Origin: Candidatus Nitrospira nitrosa
GTDB lineage: Bacteria; Nitrospirota; Nitrospiria; Nitrospirales; Nitrospiraceae
Direction: 5' to 3'
DNA: 64,000 nucleotides
Assembly (NCBI RefSeq): GCF_001458735.1
Contig: NZ_CZQA01000009.1
Span: 248,001 to 312,000 of the forward strand
The notes under the pieces were generated by a model, which worked only from the letters and a program-made list of their open reading frames with translations, ran no database searches and had not been told where the DNA came from. A program made the position numbers and the translations under genes. The stretch's first letter is position 1; the number at the start of each line of letters is the position of its first letter. Below are positions 26,511 through 35,252 of the stretch, in pieces.

Positions 26511-27613
26511 CACGAACCCCGGTTAAGGAGCAAGGGAGAAAGCTCTCGAATAAGCCGGTCATTCTCGATCCTTGTTCGAACGGCGAGTCGAACGGACCGC
26601 GAGGTGGCACCGGGCACTGAAGAACAATCTCGAATCAATACCCCTCTCCCACGTAAGCGTTCAGTGATGTCCCGTGCGGTTCGACCACGAGGTAACTCGA
26701 CGAGACAGTAGTTCGCATAGGAGGACATCACCGTACAGCCAGGTAACGCCGCGAGCTTCATTCGAAAGCGCTCACGCTCCTCTGTCATGTACTTCAAGCT
26801 CTTTCTTGCATGAGCCTCATCTTTCAAAGCGGCCACCGCCGCAACTTGTCCCATCGCACTCACCGACCAAGGCGGTAGCTGTCGCTGAAGTCGTCCGGCA
26901 GTTGCCGGTGCCGATACGGCATACCCCACCCGCAGTCCGGGCAACGCATAAAACTTGGTCATGCTGCGTAGGACGATCACATGCGACCGCAACTCCCCTT
27001 GCCCAAGGATAGATCGGTCAGGACAATAATCAGCAAAGGATTCGTCGATAATCAGCCACAGACCGCGTCGGTGAGCAACTTTTGCAAGTTGTACAAGACC
27101 TTCCACCGTACAGGCCTGCCCTGTTGGACTGTTGGGATTGCAGAGGATCATTGCGTCAATGGATTTTCCATCACTCCGTCCTGTTTCCAAAACCTGCCTC
27201 ATACGATCGATCGGGATCGCATAGTGGTCGCGTCGATGCGCGTAGAGTGTCGTGGTAGATCCCCCTGCTCGCCTCATCGCAGCCATATATTCGGAAAATG
27301 TAGGCTGGACGACAAGGAGCCGTCGAATCTGTAATGCACGAGGCAACGCATCAATCAGCTCCGTGGAGCCATTCCCGACAACAATCTGGGCTGGATCAAT
27401 CCGCCAGAGTGCGGCCAGCGCCCGGCGAAGATCCCAACAGTCCGGGTCTGGATAATGGTCTAAGAGATGCCTGGAAGCGGCAATGGCTTTCCAAACGCGA
27501 GGAGAAGGGCCCAATGGATTGATACTCGCGCTGAAATCAATAATCTCGCCTGGATCACGGCCCAGCTCTCGTGCGACACGGTAGATATTTCCACCATGCA
27601 GAGGTTTTTTCAT
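26510..27613 (-). CDS. cobD: Threonine-phosphate decarboxylase (CobD/CobC), PLP-dependent
   Basis: About 367 residues, aminotransferase fold type I, HisC-like. It makes (R)-1-aminopropan-2-ol phosphate, the linker attached by CbiB. The N-terminal LHGGNIYRVARELG and IIDFSASINPLGPSP are typical of CobD. ILCNPNSPTGQAC holds the PLP-contacting Asn, and VLRSMTKFYALPGLRVGYAV holds the Schiff-base Lys. The ATG at 27613 overlaps the cbiB stop (ATGA); an ATG at 27622 is also in frame. Enterobacterial naming is cobD, Pseudomonas naming cobC. Confidence 0.93.
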   Translation of the reverse strand: MKKPLHGGNIYRVARELGRDPGEIIDFSASINPLGPSPRVWKAIAASRHLLDHYPDPDCWDLRRALAALWRIDPAQIVVGNGSTELIDALPRALQIRRLLVVQPTFSEYMAAMRRAGGSTTTLYAHRRDHYAIPIDRMRQVLETGRSDGKSIDAMILCNPNSPTGQACTVEGLVQLAKVAHRRGLWLIIDESFADYCPDRSILGQGELRSHVIVLRSMTKFYALPGLRVGYAVSAPATAGRLQRQLPPWSVSAMGQVAAVAALKDEAHARKSLKYMTEERERFRMKLAALPGCTVMSSYANYCLVELPRGRTARDITERLRGRGVLIRDCSSVPGATSRSVRLAVRTRIENDRLIRELSPLLLNRGS

Positions 27614-28566
27614 ACGAGCCATCTGACTCCCACAGCCAGGAATACAACCAGCACCGCGGCCATCGCCATTACTCTCGTCGCCGACAGGATGTCGCCTGGC
27701 TCGACAAGGCGCCCTTCTGACCCAAGGATTGGACGCTCTTGTGGAATGCCGTCATAGAAATTGATGCCACCGAGTCTCACGCCCAACACGCCGGCCATCG
27801 CCGCCTCAGGTCTACCGCTATTGGGACTGGGATGTTTCCCCCCGTCCCGTCGGAACACCCACCACCCCAGACGGACTGGTTCCAGTTGTCTAGTGATCAC
27901 ACCGGCGCCAAGAATCAACGCCGTCGCGGCAAGTCGAGCGGGGATCCAGTTGACCAGATCATCGAGCCGAGCTGATGCCCATCCAAAATCAGCATAACGG
28001 GGATCGCGATGACCAATCATAGAATCGAGCGTGTTGATCGCCTTATACGCCAATGCTAAGGGAGCACCACCTATTGCCAAGTACAGGAGCGGCGCAACCA
28101 CACCATCTGCCGCACTTTCTGCGACGGTCTCGACAGTCGCACGAGCGACCTCCGATGGGGACAGCCCAGCCGTATCCCTCCCGACAATCATCCCCACGGC
28201 TCGTCGCGCAGCTGAGAGATTTCCGGCCTGGAGTGGACCATCCACTGCATGGGCATGGTCCCACAGGTCACGCGCAGCCAAAGTCATCGACGCCAGGATG
28301 ATGGAGAGAGCAGACCCCAGCCATCCTGCAAACTGTTCGGCCTCAGCGATGAGGACCGATGCGAGCATGAATGTGACAAGGGGTAATCCTACAGCAAGAC
28401 ACACTCCTGCGAGGCGAAAGCTAGTCCCACTCCGACATATCTTCCGAATTTCATGCTCGAACCATGTAATACATCGCCCCATCACGCGAACAGGATGCGG
28501 CAACCAATGAGGATCGCCAACTACGGCATCCACCACCGCGGCCACAAGAAGTTCTCCACCGGTCAT
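27610..28566 (-). CDS. cbiB: Adenosylcobinamide-phosphate synthase (CbiB)
   Basis: 318-residue polytopic membrane enzyme joining aminopropanol phosphate to adenosylcobyric acid. Typical features: VVDAVVGDPHWLPHPVRVMG at the N-terminus, GRDTAGLSPSEVARATVETVAE, DGVVAPLLYLAIGG, AYKAINTLDSMIGHRDPRY, NWIPARL and the C-terminal NSGRPEAAMAGVLGV. It overlaps cobS by 4 nt and cobD at the other end. Confidence 0.96.
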   Translation of the reverse strand: MTGGELLVAAVVDAVVGDPHWLPHPVRVMGRCITWFEHEIRKICRSGTSFRLAGVCLAVGLPLVTFMLASVLIAEAEQFAGWLGSALSIILASMTLAARDLWDHAHAVDGPLQAGNLSAARRAVGMIVGRDTAGLSPSEVARATVETVAESAADGVVAPLLYLAIGGAPLALAYKAINTLDSMIGHRDPRYADFGWASARLDDLVNWIPARLAATALILGAGVITRQLEPVRLGWWVFRRDGGKHPSPNSGRPEAAMAGVLGVRLGGINFYDGIPQERPILGSEGRLVEPGDILSATRVMAMAAVLVVFLAVGVRWLV

Positions 28567-29327
28567 GGCAACCGAAGCAAGAGGGGAATGGACAGAAGAA
28601 AGAGAATCTCGATCACTTCATTTGTGGCCCCGAGGGTATCCCCGGTGACCCCGCCGAACCAGCTGCGGCACCCCCACCAACCCATCAGCACGACAAATGC
28701 CCCGCCCATCATGACGACGAGCGAGCTGACGATGCCAAAACCCACTCCCAGTCCAATGGCCACAATAAGTGTCGCCACGACAACGTGCCGCCAAGACAGA
28801 TGGGTCAGAAACGGTGCGGCCAACCCGCCTTCTTTCCTGGCATAGGGAGAAAGCCACGCTGAGGTCACCATGGCCCAACGGCCAACCGCCGGCATGCAGC
28901 AGAGTGCCGGTACCCGCAACTCCTGGGGCAATGCCATCAAGCCGGCATACCGGAGCATCAACGAGAGGGAAAGCCCGGTTGCCCCGAGTGCGCCGATGCG
29001 AGGATCGCGCATGATCGACAGTCGTTCGCTCAGTGTGCCGCCTCCGGCCAGTCCATCCAAGGTATCAGCCAATCCATCCTGATGAAGTCCGCGTGTCAGC
29101 AGTACCAAGAGCACGATCAACAGTGCGTTCACGACGAGATTGTCAAAGACCTCCTGCAATACCAAATCAGCAACAACCAAACCACCGCCGATCAGCAAGC
29201 CAACGACGGGATACCACGCCATCGACGCCGCCAGCTCAGGCGCCGTCGGTTCATGATGAGCTCGGCTCAGAGGAATAGTCGTGAGAAAATGCCAGGCAAA
29301 GATGAATGGACGGGCGACAGCTCCCAT
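28563..29327 (-). CDS. cobS: Adenosylcobinamide-GDP ribazoletransferase (cobalamin synthase, CobS)
   Basis: 254-residue membrane enzyme joining alpha-ribazole (phosphate) to adenosylcobinamide-GDP. Family motifs: FAWHFLTTIPL at the N-terminus, AWYPVVGLLIGG, LLTRGLHQDGLADTLDGLAGG (cited from LHQDGLADTLDG) with the metal-binding acidic residues, IMRDPRIGALGATGL and CMPAVGRWAMV. The ATG at 29327 is chosen because it gives the normal N-terminus and lies 5 nt after the cobT stop. Confidence 0.95.
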   Translation of the reverse strand: MGAVARPFIFAWHFLTTIPLSRAHHEPTAPELAASMAWYPVVGLLIGGGLVVADLVLQEVFDNLVVNALLIVLLVLLTRGLHQDGLADTLDGLAGGGTLSERLSIMRDPRIGALGATGLSLSLMLRYAGLMALPQELRVPALCCMPAVGRWAMVTSAWLSPYARKEGGLAAPFLTHLSWRHVVVATLIVAIGLGVGFGIVSSLVVMMGGAFVVLMGWWGCRSWFGGVTGDTLGATNEVIEILFLLSIPLLLRLP

Positions 29328-29332
29328 AGGCG

Positions 29333-30385
29333 TCACAGCTTGTTTGCAACACCGGCTTCTTCGAAGGTCGCCATCTCCGTATAGACTTTGACCGCCGCAC
29401 AAACGAGATCCATTCCTAAACAGGCCCCGGTCCCCTCGCCGAGTCGAAAATCGAGGTCAAACAGCGGGGTCAACCTCAGATGGCTCAGAATTGCACGATG
29501 CCCCTGTTCAACCGACCGGTGCGCGGCAATGAGATACTCGCGACACAACGACTGAATTCCCACGGCGATCAACGCCGCGGCACCAGCGATGAATCCATCC
29601 AGCACCACAGGCACCCGGGAGGCTGCTGCCCCGAGCATCAACCCAGCCAGCCCGGCAATCTCCAATCCGCCGATCTTTGCCAGTACACCGATCGGATCGG
29701 ACGACTTCGGACGATGGAGATCAAGAGCCCGTTGAATCACGCGTACCTTGTGCGCACGATCGGACTCCTGAATACCTGTCCCATGTCCGGTGACCTCTTC
29801 TACTGGCCGACCCGTCATCACGGCAGTAATGGCCGCGCTGGAAGTCGTATTCCCGATGCCCATTTCCCCGGTTCCGATGAGGCCGATGCCTTCCTGTACG
29901 GCCTCTTTCGCTAACTCGATCCCCACCATAACAGCATGCTCCGCCTGTTCTCTCGTCATGGCCGGCTCACGCGAAAGATTATGCGTCCCATTCATGATTT
30001 TGCGATGAATCAACCCAGGGGCGGCCGTAAACTCGTAATCAACTCCGATATCGACCACACGAACAACAACCCCCGCATGCCGAGCGAGGACGTTGATACC
30101 GGCTCCACCCCGAAGGAAATTCAGGACCATTTGCGGTGTGACCTCACGGGGATACGCACTCACACCTTCTGCAGTGACACCATGATCCGCAGCGAAGGTG
30201 AAAACCATTCCACGGGGGATACTTGGCTTCAATTCACCGGTCATGGTGACGTAGGCGGTCGCCAACTCCTCGAGCTTGCCGAGGCTACCGAGCGGCTTGG
30301 TCAGGCGACCTAAATGAGTCTGAGCTTTGGTTTGTAGCGCTAGATCCAGCGATTGAATCTGACGACAGACATCCTGAATCGACAT
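29333..30385 (-). CDS. cobT: Nicotinate-nucleotide-dimethylbenzimidazole phosphoribosyltransferase (CobT)
   Basis: 350 residues. It activates the lower-ligand base to alpha-ribazole phosphate using NaMN. Family motifs: GRLTKPLGSLGKLEELA, FAADHGVTAEGVSAYP, MVLNFLRGGAGINVLAR, IGTGEMGIGNTTSSAAI, IAGLAGLMLGAAASRVPVVLDGF (cited from LMLGAA) and FRLGEGTGACLG with the catalytic Glu. AAAGGAG precedes the ATG. It pairs functionally with BluB, which makes the dimethylbenzimidazole substrate. Confidence 0.97.
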   Translation of the reverse strand: MSIQDVCRQIQSLDLALQTKAQTHLGRLTKPLGSLGKLEELATAYVTMTGELKPSIPRGMVFTFAADHGVTAEGVSAYPREVTPQMVLNFLRGGAGINVLARHAGVVVRVVDIGVDYEFTAAPGLIHRKIMNGTHNLSREPAMTREQAEHAVMVGIELAKEAVQEGIGLIGTGEMGIGNTTSSAAITAVMTGRPVEEVTGHGTGIQESDRAHKVRVIQRALDLHRPKSSDPIGVLAKIGGLEIAGLAGLMLGAAASRVPVVLDGFIAGAAALIAVGIQSLCREYLIAAHRSVEQGHRAILSHLRLTPLFDLDFRLGEGTGACLGMDLVCAAVKVYTEMATFEEAGVANKL

Positions 30386-30398
30386 AACACTCCTTTCC

Positions 30399-30959
30399 TC
30401 ACTTCAGGCGAAGCGGAAGTCCACTGACCACCAGATAGGCTTCATCCGCCCCGGCGGCAAGGCATTGATTCACTCGTCCGGAAAGATCACGAAAGGCTCG
30501 CACCGATGGTTCAGCGGGAACAAGGCCACAACCTAACTCATTGCTGACGATGATGACACTGGCGCCAGTCAGCCGCATCGCCTCAAGAAGGGGTTCAATC
30601 CGAGCAAGAATGATTGACTCCACGAGACCACTTCCGAGCAGATTACTTAACCAGAGCGTCACACAGTCGAACACAATAGTCCGATACTCTGGCCCCTGCT
30701 CGGCAAACCATGCCTCCACATCGAGAGGCTCTTCAACAGTCTGCCATTCGGCGGAACGAGTCGCCTGGTGCCGAGCAATTCGTCCTGCCATTTCCTCATC
30801 AAGCCCCTGCCCAGTCGCCACAAATGCACGTGGCCCACGAGAACCGCCTACCTGAAGGGCAAATTCGCTTTTCCCAGACGAGGCTCCGCCTAACACAAGA
30901 ATAATACGGCCCTTGGGTCGACCTACAGACCGACCTTTACGTGGACTTCTTGGCGACAT
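30399..30959 (-). CDS. cobU: Adenosylcobinamide kinase/guanylyltransferase (CobU/CobP)
   Basis: 186 residues. It phosphorylates adenosylcobinamide and transfers GMP. The P-loop is LVLGGASSGKSEFAL; then FVATGQGLDEEMAGRIARHQATR with the His used as the GMP acceptor, WQTVEEP, FDCVTLWLSNLL and VIIVSNELGCGLVP. The ATG at 30959 gives a short basic extension (SPRSPRKGRSVGRPKGR) before the core and overlaps the adenosyltransferase stop by 23 nt. Further upstream in-frame starts would lie deeper in that gene. Confidence 0.95.
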   Translation of the reverse strand: MSPRSPRKGRSVGRPKGRIILVLGGASSGKSEFALQVGGSRGPRAFVATGQGLDEEMAGRIARHQATRSAEWQTVEEPLDVEAWFAEQGPEYRTIVFDCVTLWLSNLLGSGLVESIILARIEPLLEAMRLTGASVIIVSNELGCGLVPAEPSVRAFRDLSGRVNQCLAAGADEAYLVVSGLPLRLK

Positions 30960-31533
30960 TGCGTTCCCATAAAAACTCAGGCTCGCCCTGTGTTTTGGCG
31001 ACCCAACGAGCCAGGACAAAGAGGGTATCGCTCAGGCGATTGATAAACTTGATGATCTGCGGATCAACCGGCTCGGTCTTAGAGAGCGCCACACACAATC
31101 GTTCAGCTCGACGACAAATCGTCCTCGCCTGATGCAAAAAACTGGAAACTTTCCCGCCACCAGGGAGAATAAACTCTTTCAGTGGTTCCAAAGTCTTCTG
31201 GCATCGATCAATCGTTTTTTCGAGGCGTGTGACATCGCTCGCCATCACCTGCGGCATGTTCTTGAACGTCTGCCCCGGTGCCGTCGCAAGAATGCTCCCG
31301 ACATCAAAAAGCTTGTTCTGCACCCATCTCAGCTCATCCTCCAACTGGCCGGCCTGTTTGTTGTGCCCCCTCGTTTCGCTATTGAGCACCCGGACGACTC
31401 CGATTGAAGAATTCAATTCATCGACGGTGCCGTAGGCTTCGACTCGAAGACTGTCTTTCCACACCTGTTGGCCGCCGGCGAGCCTGGTCTTTCCCGCGTC
31501 TCCCGTTCTGGTATAAACTTTCGTGATTCTCAT
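30937..31533 (-). CDS. ATP:cob(I)alamin adenosyltransferase, PduO type
   Basis: 198 residues. It transfers the 5'-deoxyadenosyl group of ATP to cobalt. PduO-family motifs: KVYTRTGDAGKTRLAGG at the N-terminus, RVEAYGTVDELNSSIGVVR, FILPGGGKVSSFLHQARTICRRAER (cited from FILPGG) and FINRLSDTLFVLARW. The start is ATG 31533, inside the 3' end of bluB (116-nt overlap). A second, unrelated adenosyltransferase (CobO) is encoded about 1.7 kb upstream in the same operon. Confidence 0.94.
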   Translation of the reverse strand: MRITKVYTRTGDAGKTRLAGGQQVWKDSLRVEAYGTVDELNSSIGVVRVLNSETRGHNKQAGQLEDELRWVQNKLFDVGSILATAPGQTFKNMPQVMASDVTRLEKTIDRCQKTLEPLKEFILPGGGKVSSFLHQARTICRRAERLCVALSKTEPVDPQIIKFINRLSDTLFVLARWVAKTQGEPEFLWERNVAKKST

Positions 31534-32227
31534 ACCCGTCCCGCTCCTCCTCATCGGCGTAATTGCCCCACCCATCGTAATGAATCAGCCGGCTCACTGG
31601 AATCCGGTCCCGCCACCCCGCCGTCTCCAAATCAGGAGCTTGTTCAAATCTCGAGACATACCCCAAGCACAAATAGGCCAGAATCGTCACCGATTTAGGA
31701 ACACCAACCACTCGCTTCAACGCATTATGATCAAGAATACTGACCCAACCAACACCGATCCCTTCAGCTCTGGCCGCAAGCCAAAGATTTTGAACGGCAC
31801 AACAGGTACTGTAGAGATCCGTCGCACGCACCGTAGAACGACCAAGTACATCTGCCCCTCCACGCCTCCGACTACAGGTCACACACAGGTTGATCGGAGC
31901 CTCTTCGATCCCCTCCAGTTTCAATCGTCGGTAGAGATCGCCCTTCACACCTGTATAACGGCGTGCGGCTTCCGTATTGGCTTCAACGAATAACCGCTTC
32001 ACTGCGCGTTTCGTCGCCGCATTTCGTATCACCACAAAATCCCACGGCTGCATAAAGCCGACCGATCCGGCATGATGCGCCGCAGTCAACAGCCGCATCA
32101 TGACTGGGTCAGAGATTGGCCTCGGCAGAAAGTTTCGACGCACATCACGACGTTCAAAAATCGCCCGATAGACGGCATCCCGCTCTGAGCGGGAGAATTT
32201 GAGAGCATTGGCGGCTCGGCGCGTCAT
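31418..32227 (-). CDS. bluB: 5,6-Dimethylbenzimidazole synthase (BluB) with extra C-terminal tail
   Basis: 269 residues. BluB destroys reduced FMN with O2 to form the lower ligand of cobalamin. Nitroreductase-like features: YRAIFERRDVRRNFLPRPI, AAHHAGSVGFMQPWDFVVI, TVRATDLYSTCCAVQNLWLAARAEGIGVGWVSI (cited from DLYSTCCAVQ) and YLCLGYV. The recognisable core ends near DGWGNYADEEERD. The last about 38 residues are Arg/Ser-rich, are read out of frame with the downstream adenosyltransferase, and look like a stop-codon-loss extension. The product implies the cell can make true B12 when oxygen is present. Confidence 0.93.
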   Translation of the reverse strand: MTRRAANALKFSRSERDAVYRAIFERRDVRRNFLPRPISDPVMMRLLTAAHHAGSVGFMQPWDFVVIRNAATKRAVKRLFVEANTEAARRYTGVKGDLYRRLKLEGIEEAPINLCVTCSRRRGGADVLGRSTVRATDLYSTCCAVQNLWLAARAEGIGVGWVSILDHNALKRVVGVPKSVTILAYLCLGYVSRFEQAPDLETAGWRDRIPVSRLIHYDGWGNYADEEERDGYENHESLYQNGRRGKDQARRRPTGVERQSSSRSLRHRR

Positions 32228-32369
32228 CGATCACACTGTTGATAATGTGGTTTGATCAGACACCTGGCTTCTTCGAATCCCATCGATCCTATTTCGTTTC
32301 TTCGAGCTAACCAGAATGGACCACGCGTAGGCGGATCGCACTCGAACGTTGCTCGATAGGAACCAGCGG

Positions 32370-32948
32370 CTAATTGGACGTTCTACCACTCGAGAACGAC
32401 ATGATCGGCATGCGCACGACGACGTGGATCATGCCGGCAATCCAGATATAGAACGCTATCGACGAGAGCGATCGTGGGAAGTATTCCATGAATCGCCGTG
32501 CAAACTCGGCCACACCAGTCGGCTCAAAGCGTCCGGAGAGAAAATAAAAACTGCCGCTCGAAATCATCTCGCAGACCGCCGTGCCGACGACCACACTCAT
32601 CGTTAATGGAACGAGCGTCGCAACGGTGTCGCGGTGACGTTCGGCATACCAATGGCCAGCGAACCACAGTGTGCCGTAGGCAGGGAGTAAAAAGCCATAG
32701 GCGGGGCTGACACAGAAATTGCTCACGCCGCCCCATGTCACGGCGGCAAAGTCGATCGCCGCGGCTTCCGCCAGTAATGCGGGAAAGACCCAGCGGGAAC
32801 GCAAATACACGCCGGCAAGAAAGAAAATCGCCCACGAGGCGCTCGGCAGATGCTCCAGAGGTGCGAAATGATATCCCCTTGTCACGCCCATGAGCACGAC
32901 CAAGACGACCCCGATGACCAGTTGTGTTCGAACTGAGCATGCACGCAT
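32370..32948 (-). CDS. Membrane protein in the B12 operon (possible transport component)
   Basis: 192 residues with about five hydrophobic segments: LVIGVVLVVLMGVTRG, SWAIFFLAGVYL, FPALLAEAAAIDFAAV, GFLLPAYGTLWFAGHWY and LTMSVVVGTAVCEMI. A polar stretch (SGSFYFLSGRFEPTG) precedes the last helix. The size and its place among B12 genes downstream of btuB recall the optional membrane protein sometimes called BtuN in B12-transport gene clusters. That assignment is from memory and not proven here. It may be a small corrinoid or cobalt-related permease component. Confidence 0.6.
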   Translation of the reverse strand: MRACSVRTQLVIGVVLVVLMGVTRGYHFAPLEHLPSASWAIFFLAGVYLRSRWVFPALLAEAAAIDFAAVTWGGVSNFCVSPAYGFLLPAYGTLWFAGHWYAERHRDTVATLVPLTMSVVVGTAVCEMISSGSFYFLSGRFEPTGVAEFARRFMEYFPRSLSSIAFYIWIAGMIHVVVRMPIMSFSSGRTSN

Positions 32949-33031
32949 GGTTGCGACCTCCTTCTTGTCGATACCGAATTATTGATATTGATCCTGCAGA
33001 TGATCGAGGCGATCCCATTACATGCACTCGG

Positions 33032-33247
33032 TCAGCGCTTCCGCTGATCCGTCGATGATTCCTGAGGCCCTCGCTCACCCATACTGACTCTCTGTAAGCA
33101 GGCCGGACACAGACAATCCTTGAACCGCGCAGCGATCCAATCCATCTGCTGGTCCGTAATGCCGATCGCTCCGCACCAACATTGATAGCCAACACATTCG
33201 AACGATTGTCCGCAACGCTCACACGTCTTCGTGACTGGCCCTCTCAA
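33032..33247 (-). CDS. Small cysteine-rich CWC-family protein
   Basis: 71 residues with a CERCG...CW-C...C-x-x-C array: TCERCGQSFECVGYQCWCG and LCPACLQR. This matches the cysteine-rich CWC family, likely a zinc-binding knuckle of unknown role. It overlaps the cobO stop by 4 nt (ATGA), so it is translated with the adenosyltransferase. A role in cobalamin metabolism is only contextual. Confidence 0.8.
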   Translation of the reverse strand: MRGPVTKTCERCGQSFECVGYQCWCGAIGITDQQMDWIAARFKDCLCPACLQRVSMGERGPQESSTDQRKR

Positions 33248-33843
33248 AATTCAACCCCGGCCTGGGCCTTGATGCCTTTGCGAAAGGGGTGCTTGACCTG
33301 TTTCATCTCCGTCACCAGGTCGGCCTCTTCCAAGAGATCGGCTGGTCCTCCCCGACCTGTGATCACCACATGCTGCATCGGCGGCCGGCGGCGAAGGACC
33401 GGCAGAACGTCTTCGAGTCGGACGTAGCCGTACTGCAACGCGATATTGAACTCGTCAAGAATGACCATCGCATAGGAAGAATCGCGCAAACACTCACAGG
33501 ATTTCGCCCAGGCTTGTTGCGCAAACCGAATATCCCGTTCCCGATCCTGTGTTTCCCAGGTGTAGCCTTCGCCCATCCGTAGAAATGTGACCCGATCCCT
33601 AAAAGACGTAAGCATCCGTTCTTCCGCCGTATCGATCGCGCCTTTGATGAATTGCACAACGGCTACCTTCATGCCGTGGCCGACGCATCGCAGCGCCATG
33701 CCCAAGGCGGCAGTCGTCTTCCCCTTACCAGCTCCTGTGTGGACGATCAGCAATCCCTTCTCATCCTGCGCGGCATCGATTCGCCGATCCACCGACGCCT
33801 TCAGCCGCGCCATCTTTGCTTTGTGATCATCTTGCTCCATCAT
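33244..33843 (-). CDS. cobO: Corrinoid adenosyltransferase, CobA/CobO/BtuR type
   Basis: 199 residues, RecA-like P-loop fold. LLIVHTGAGKGKTTAALGMALR is the nucleotide loop (cited from TGAGKGKTTAALG). Further signatures are VAVVQFIKG, FLRMGEGYTWETQD, MVILDEFNIALQYGY and HVVITGRGGP. It adenosylates the corrin ring, typically at the cobyrinate diamide level in de novo routes or cobinamide in salvage. The ATG overlaps the cbiA stop by 4 nt. Confidence 0.96.
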   Translation of the reverse strand: MMEQDDHKAKMARLKASVDRRIDAAQDEKGLLIVHTGAGKGKTTAALGMALRCVGHGMKVAVVQFIKGAIDTAEERMLTSFRDRVTFLRMGEGYTWETQDRERDIRFAQQAWAKSCECLRDSSYAMVILDEFNIALQYGYVRLEDVLPVLRRRPPMQHVVITGRGGPADLLEEADLVTEMKQVKHPFRKGIKAQAGVEF

Positions 33844-35246
33844 GAAACCTTTGATACGCCCGGAACATTCGCGCCAGAATCAGTTCGGCCAACAGAAGCA
33901 ATCAATGACGCTGCGATACTTGGCTGACTGGCAAAATGTAGATGTGTATAGAGTCCCAACGTATTATTGAGCAGCATGCCGTCAAACCCCTTTGACTCAC
34001 CTTGTGCATCAGCCAAGGTACAGGCATACGCCAGCGGCCCTTTCGGAATCACCTCAGAGTAGTGGAATTCATGCCCCCGCGCAGCCAACCCGGCTGCCCC
34101 GAGCATGCACGGTCGAGTCAGCTCGATTGCCCGATATCCCAGAGTCATCCGCTTGCTCTGCATCGTTGCTTCGGCTGGAAAGAGTCCTACCATCTCAGAC
34201 AGCACTCCCTCAAAACTTCTGATGCCCTGCGTGAGGTACATCATACCGCCGCATTCCGCATAAATGGTCCCACCCCGCTCAGCGAATCGGCGGATCGCCT
34301 GTTTCATCGGCCTATTGGCCGCTAACGCCGCACCATGCAACTCAGGATAGCCTCCACCGAAATACAACAGTCCAAGATCATCTGGAAGCATCTCGTCATG
34401 GATCGGAGAAAATGAGACCAATTCGCCCCCTTTGGCTTCAAGCAGTTCGAGATTGTCAGGATAGTAGAAGCAAAAGGCTGCATCCCGCGCCACACCGATC
34501 CGCACCGTCTTCGGAGCTGGGTGAGTAATAGGATCTCGTGTGAAAGGGAACGGCGCGCACGACTTCGCGAGCACTTCAAGACCCTCCAGATCAACGGTGT
34601 CCTGCACCAACCTGGCTAATCGTTGGTACGGAGCAGGAGCTTGTTCGTGACCAGGCATCACAAGACCCAAATGACGCTCGACAATCGTCACCGTGGGATC
34701 AGGACGCAGATAACCGAGCGGAATGACATCCGTCTCCTGCTCGACCGCTGCCTTGAGTAACTGGTAGTGCCCGTCGCTACTCACACGATTGAACAGCACA
34801 CCGGCCACACGCAAGGCCGGATCAAAGCGTGCGTAACCTGCCACCATGGCTGCGGCAGAACGAGCCATCGCGCTGCCGTCGACAATCAGCAGAACCGGTG
34901 CCTCCAACTGCTTGGCTAATTCCGCCGTGCTGCCAATCTCGTTGACGGGCGAACTGCCATCGAACAATCCCATGACTCCTTCGATAACGGAGACATCAAC
35001 ATCAGTCGCAGCAGAAACAAAGATCTCACGGTTACAGTCTGCCCCAAGCATCCATCCATCGAGGTTGCGAGAAGATCGGCCGGTAGCCGCTTGATGGTGG
35101 CTTGGATCGATAAAGTCCGGTCCAACCTTAAACGGCTGCACGAGGCGGCCCCGCTCTCGTAGGGCCGCCAAAATCGCCAACGTCGCAGTGGTCTTCCCGA
35201 CACCGCTGTGGGTGCCGGCAATGACCAATCGTGGATAGGGCTTCAT
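33840..35246 (-). CDS. cbiA: Cobyrinic acid a,c-diamide synthase (CbiA/CobB)
   Basis: 468 residues. Glutamine-dependent amidation of the a and c side chains of cobyrinate. The N-terminal P-loop is VIAGTHSGVGKTTATLAILAAL, cited from GTHSGVGKTT; GPDFIDPSHHQAATGRSSRNLD is the CbiA signature (cited from GPDFIDPSHH). SVIEGVMGLFDG and VLFNRVSSDGHYQLL follow. The amidotransferase half has YFGGGYPELH and YAECGGMMYLTQ with the nucleophilic Cys. Its presence means the operon can begin from cobyrinic acid and not only from imported cobinamide, though ring-building genes are absent from the window. Confidence 0.96.
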   Translation of the reverse strand: MKPYPRLVIAGTHSGVGKTTATLAILAALRERGRLVQPFKVGPDFIDPSHHQAATGRSSRNLDGWMLGADCNREIFVSAATDVDVSVIEGVMGLFDGSSPVNEIGSTAELAKQLEAPVLLIVDGSAMARSAAAMVAGYARFDPALRVAGVLFNRVSSDGHYQLLKAAVEQETDVIPLGYLRPDPTVTIVERHLGLVMPGHEQAPAPYQRLARLVQDTVDLEGLEVLAKSCAPFPFTRDPITHPAPKTVRIGVARDAAFCFYYPDNLELLEAKGGELVSFSPIHDEMLPDDLGLLYFGGGYPELHGAALAANRPMKQAIRRFAERGGTIYAECGGMMYLTQGIRSFEGVLSEMVGLFPAEATMQSKRMTLGYRAIELTRPCMLGAAGLAARGHEFHYSEVIPKGPLAYACTLADAQGESKGFDGMLLNNTLGLYTHLHFASQPSIAASLIASVGRTDSGANVPGVSKVS

Positions 35247-35252
35247 ACGACT

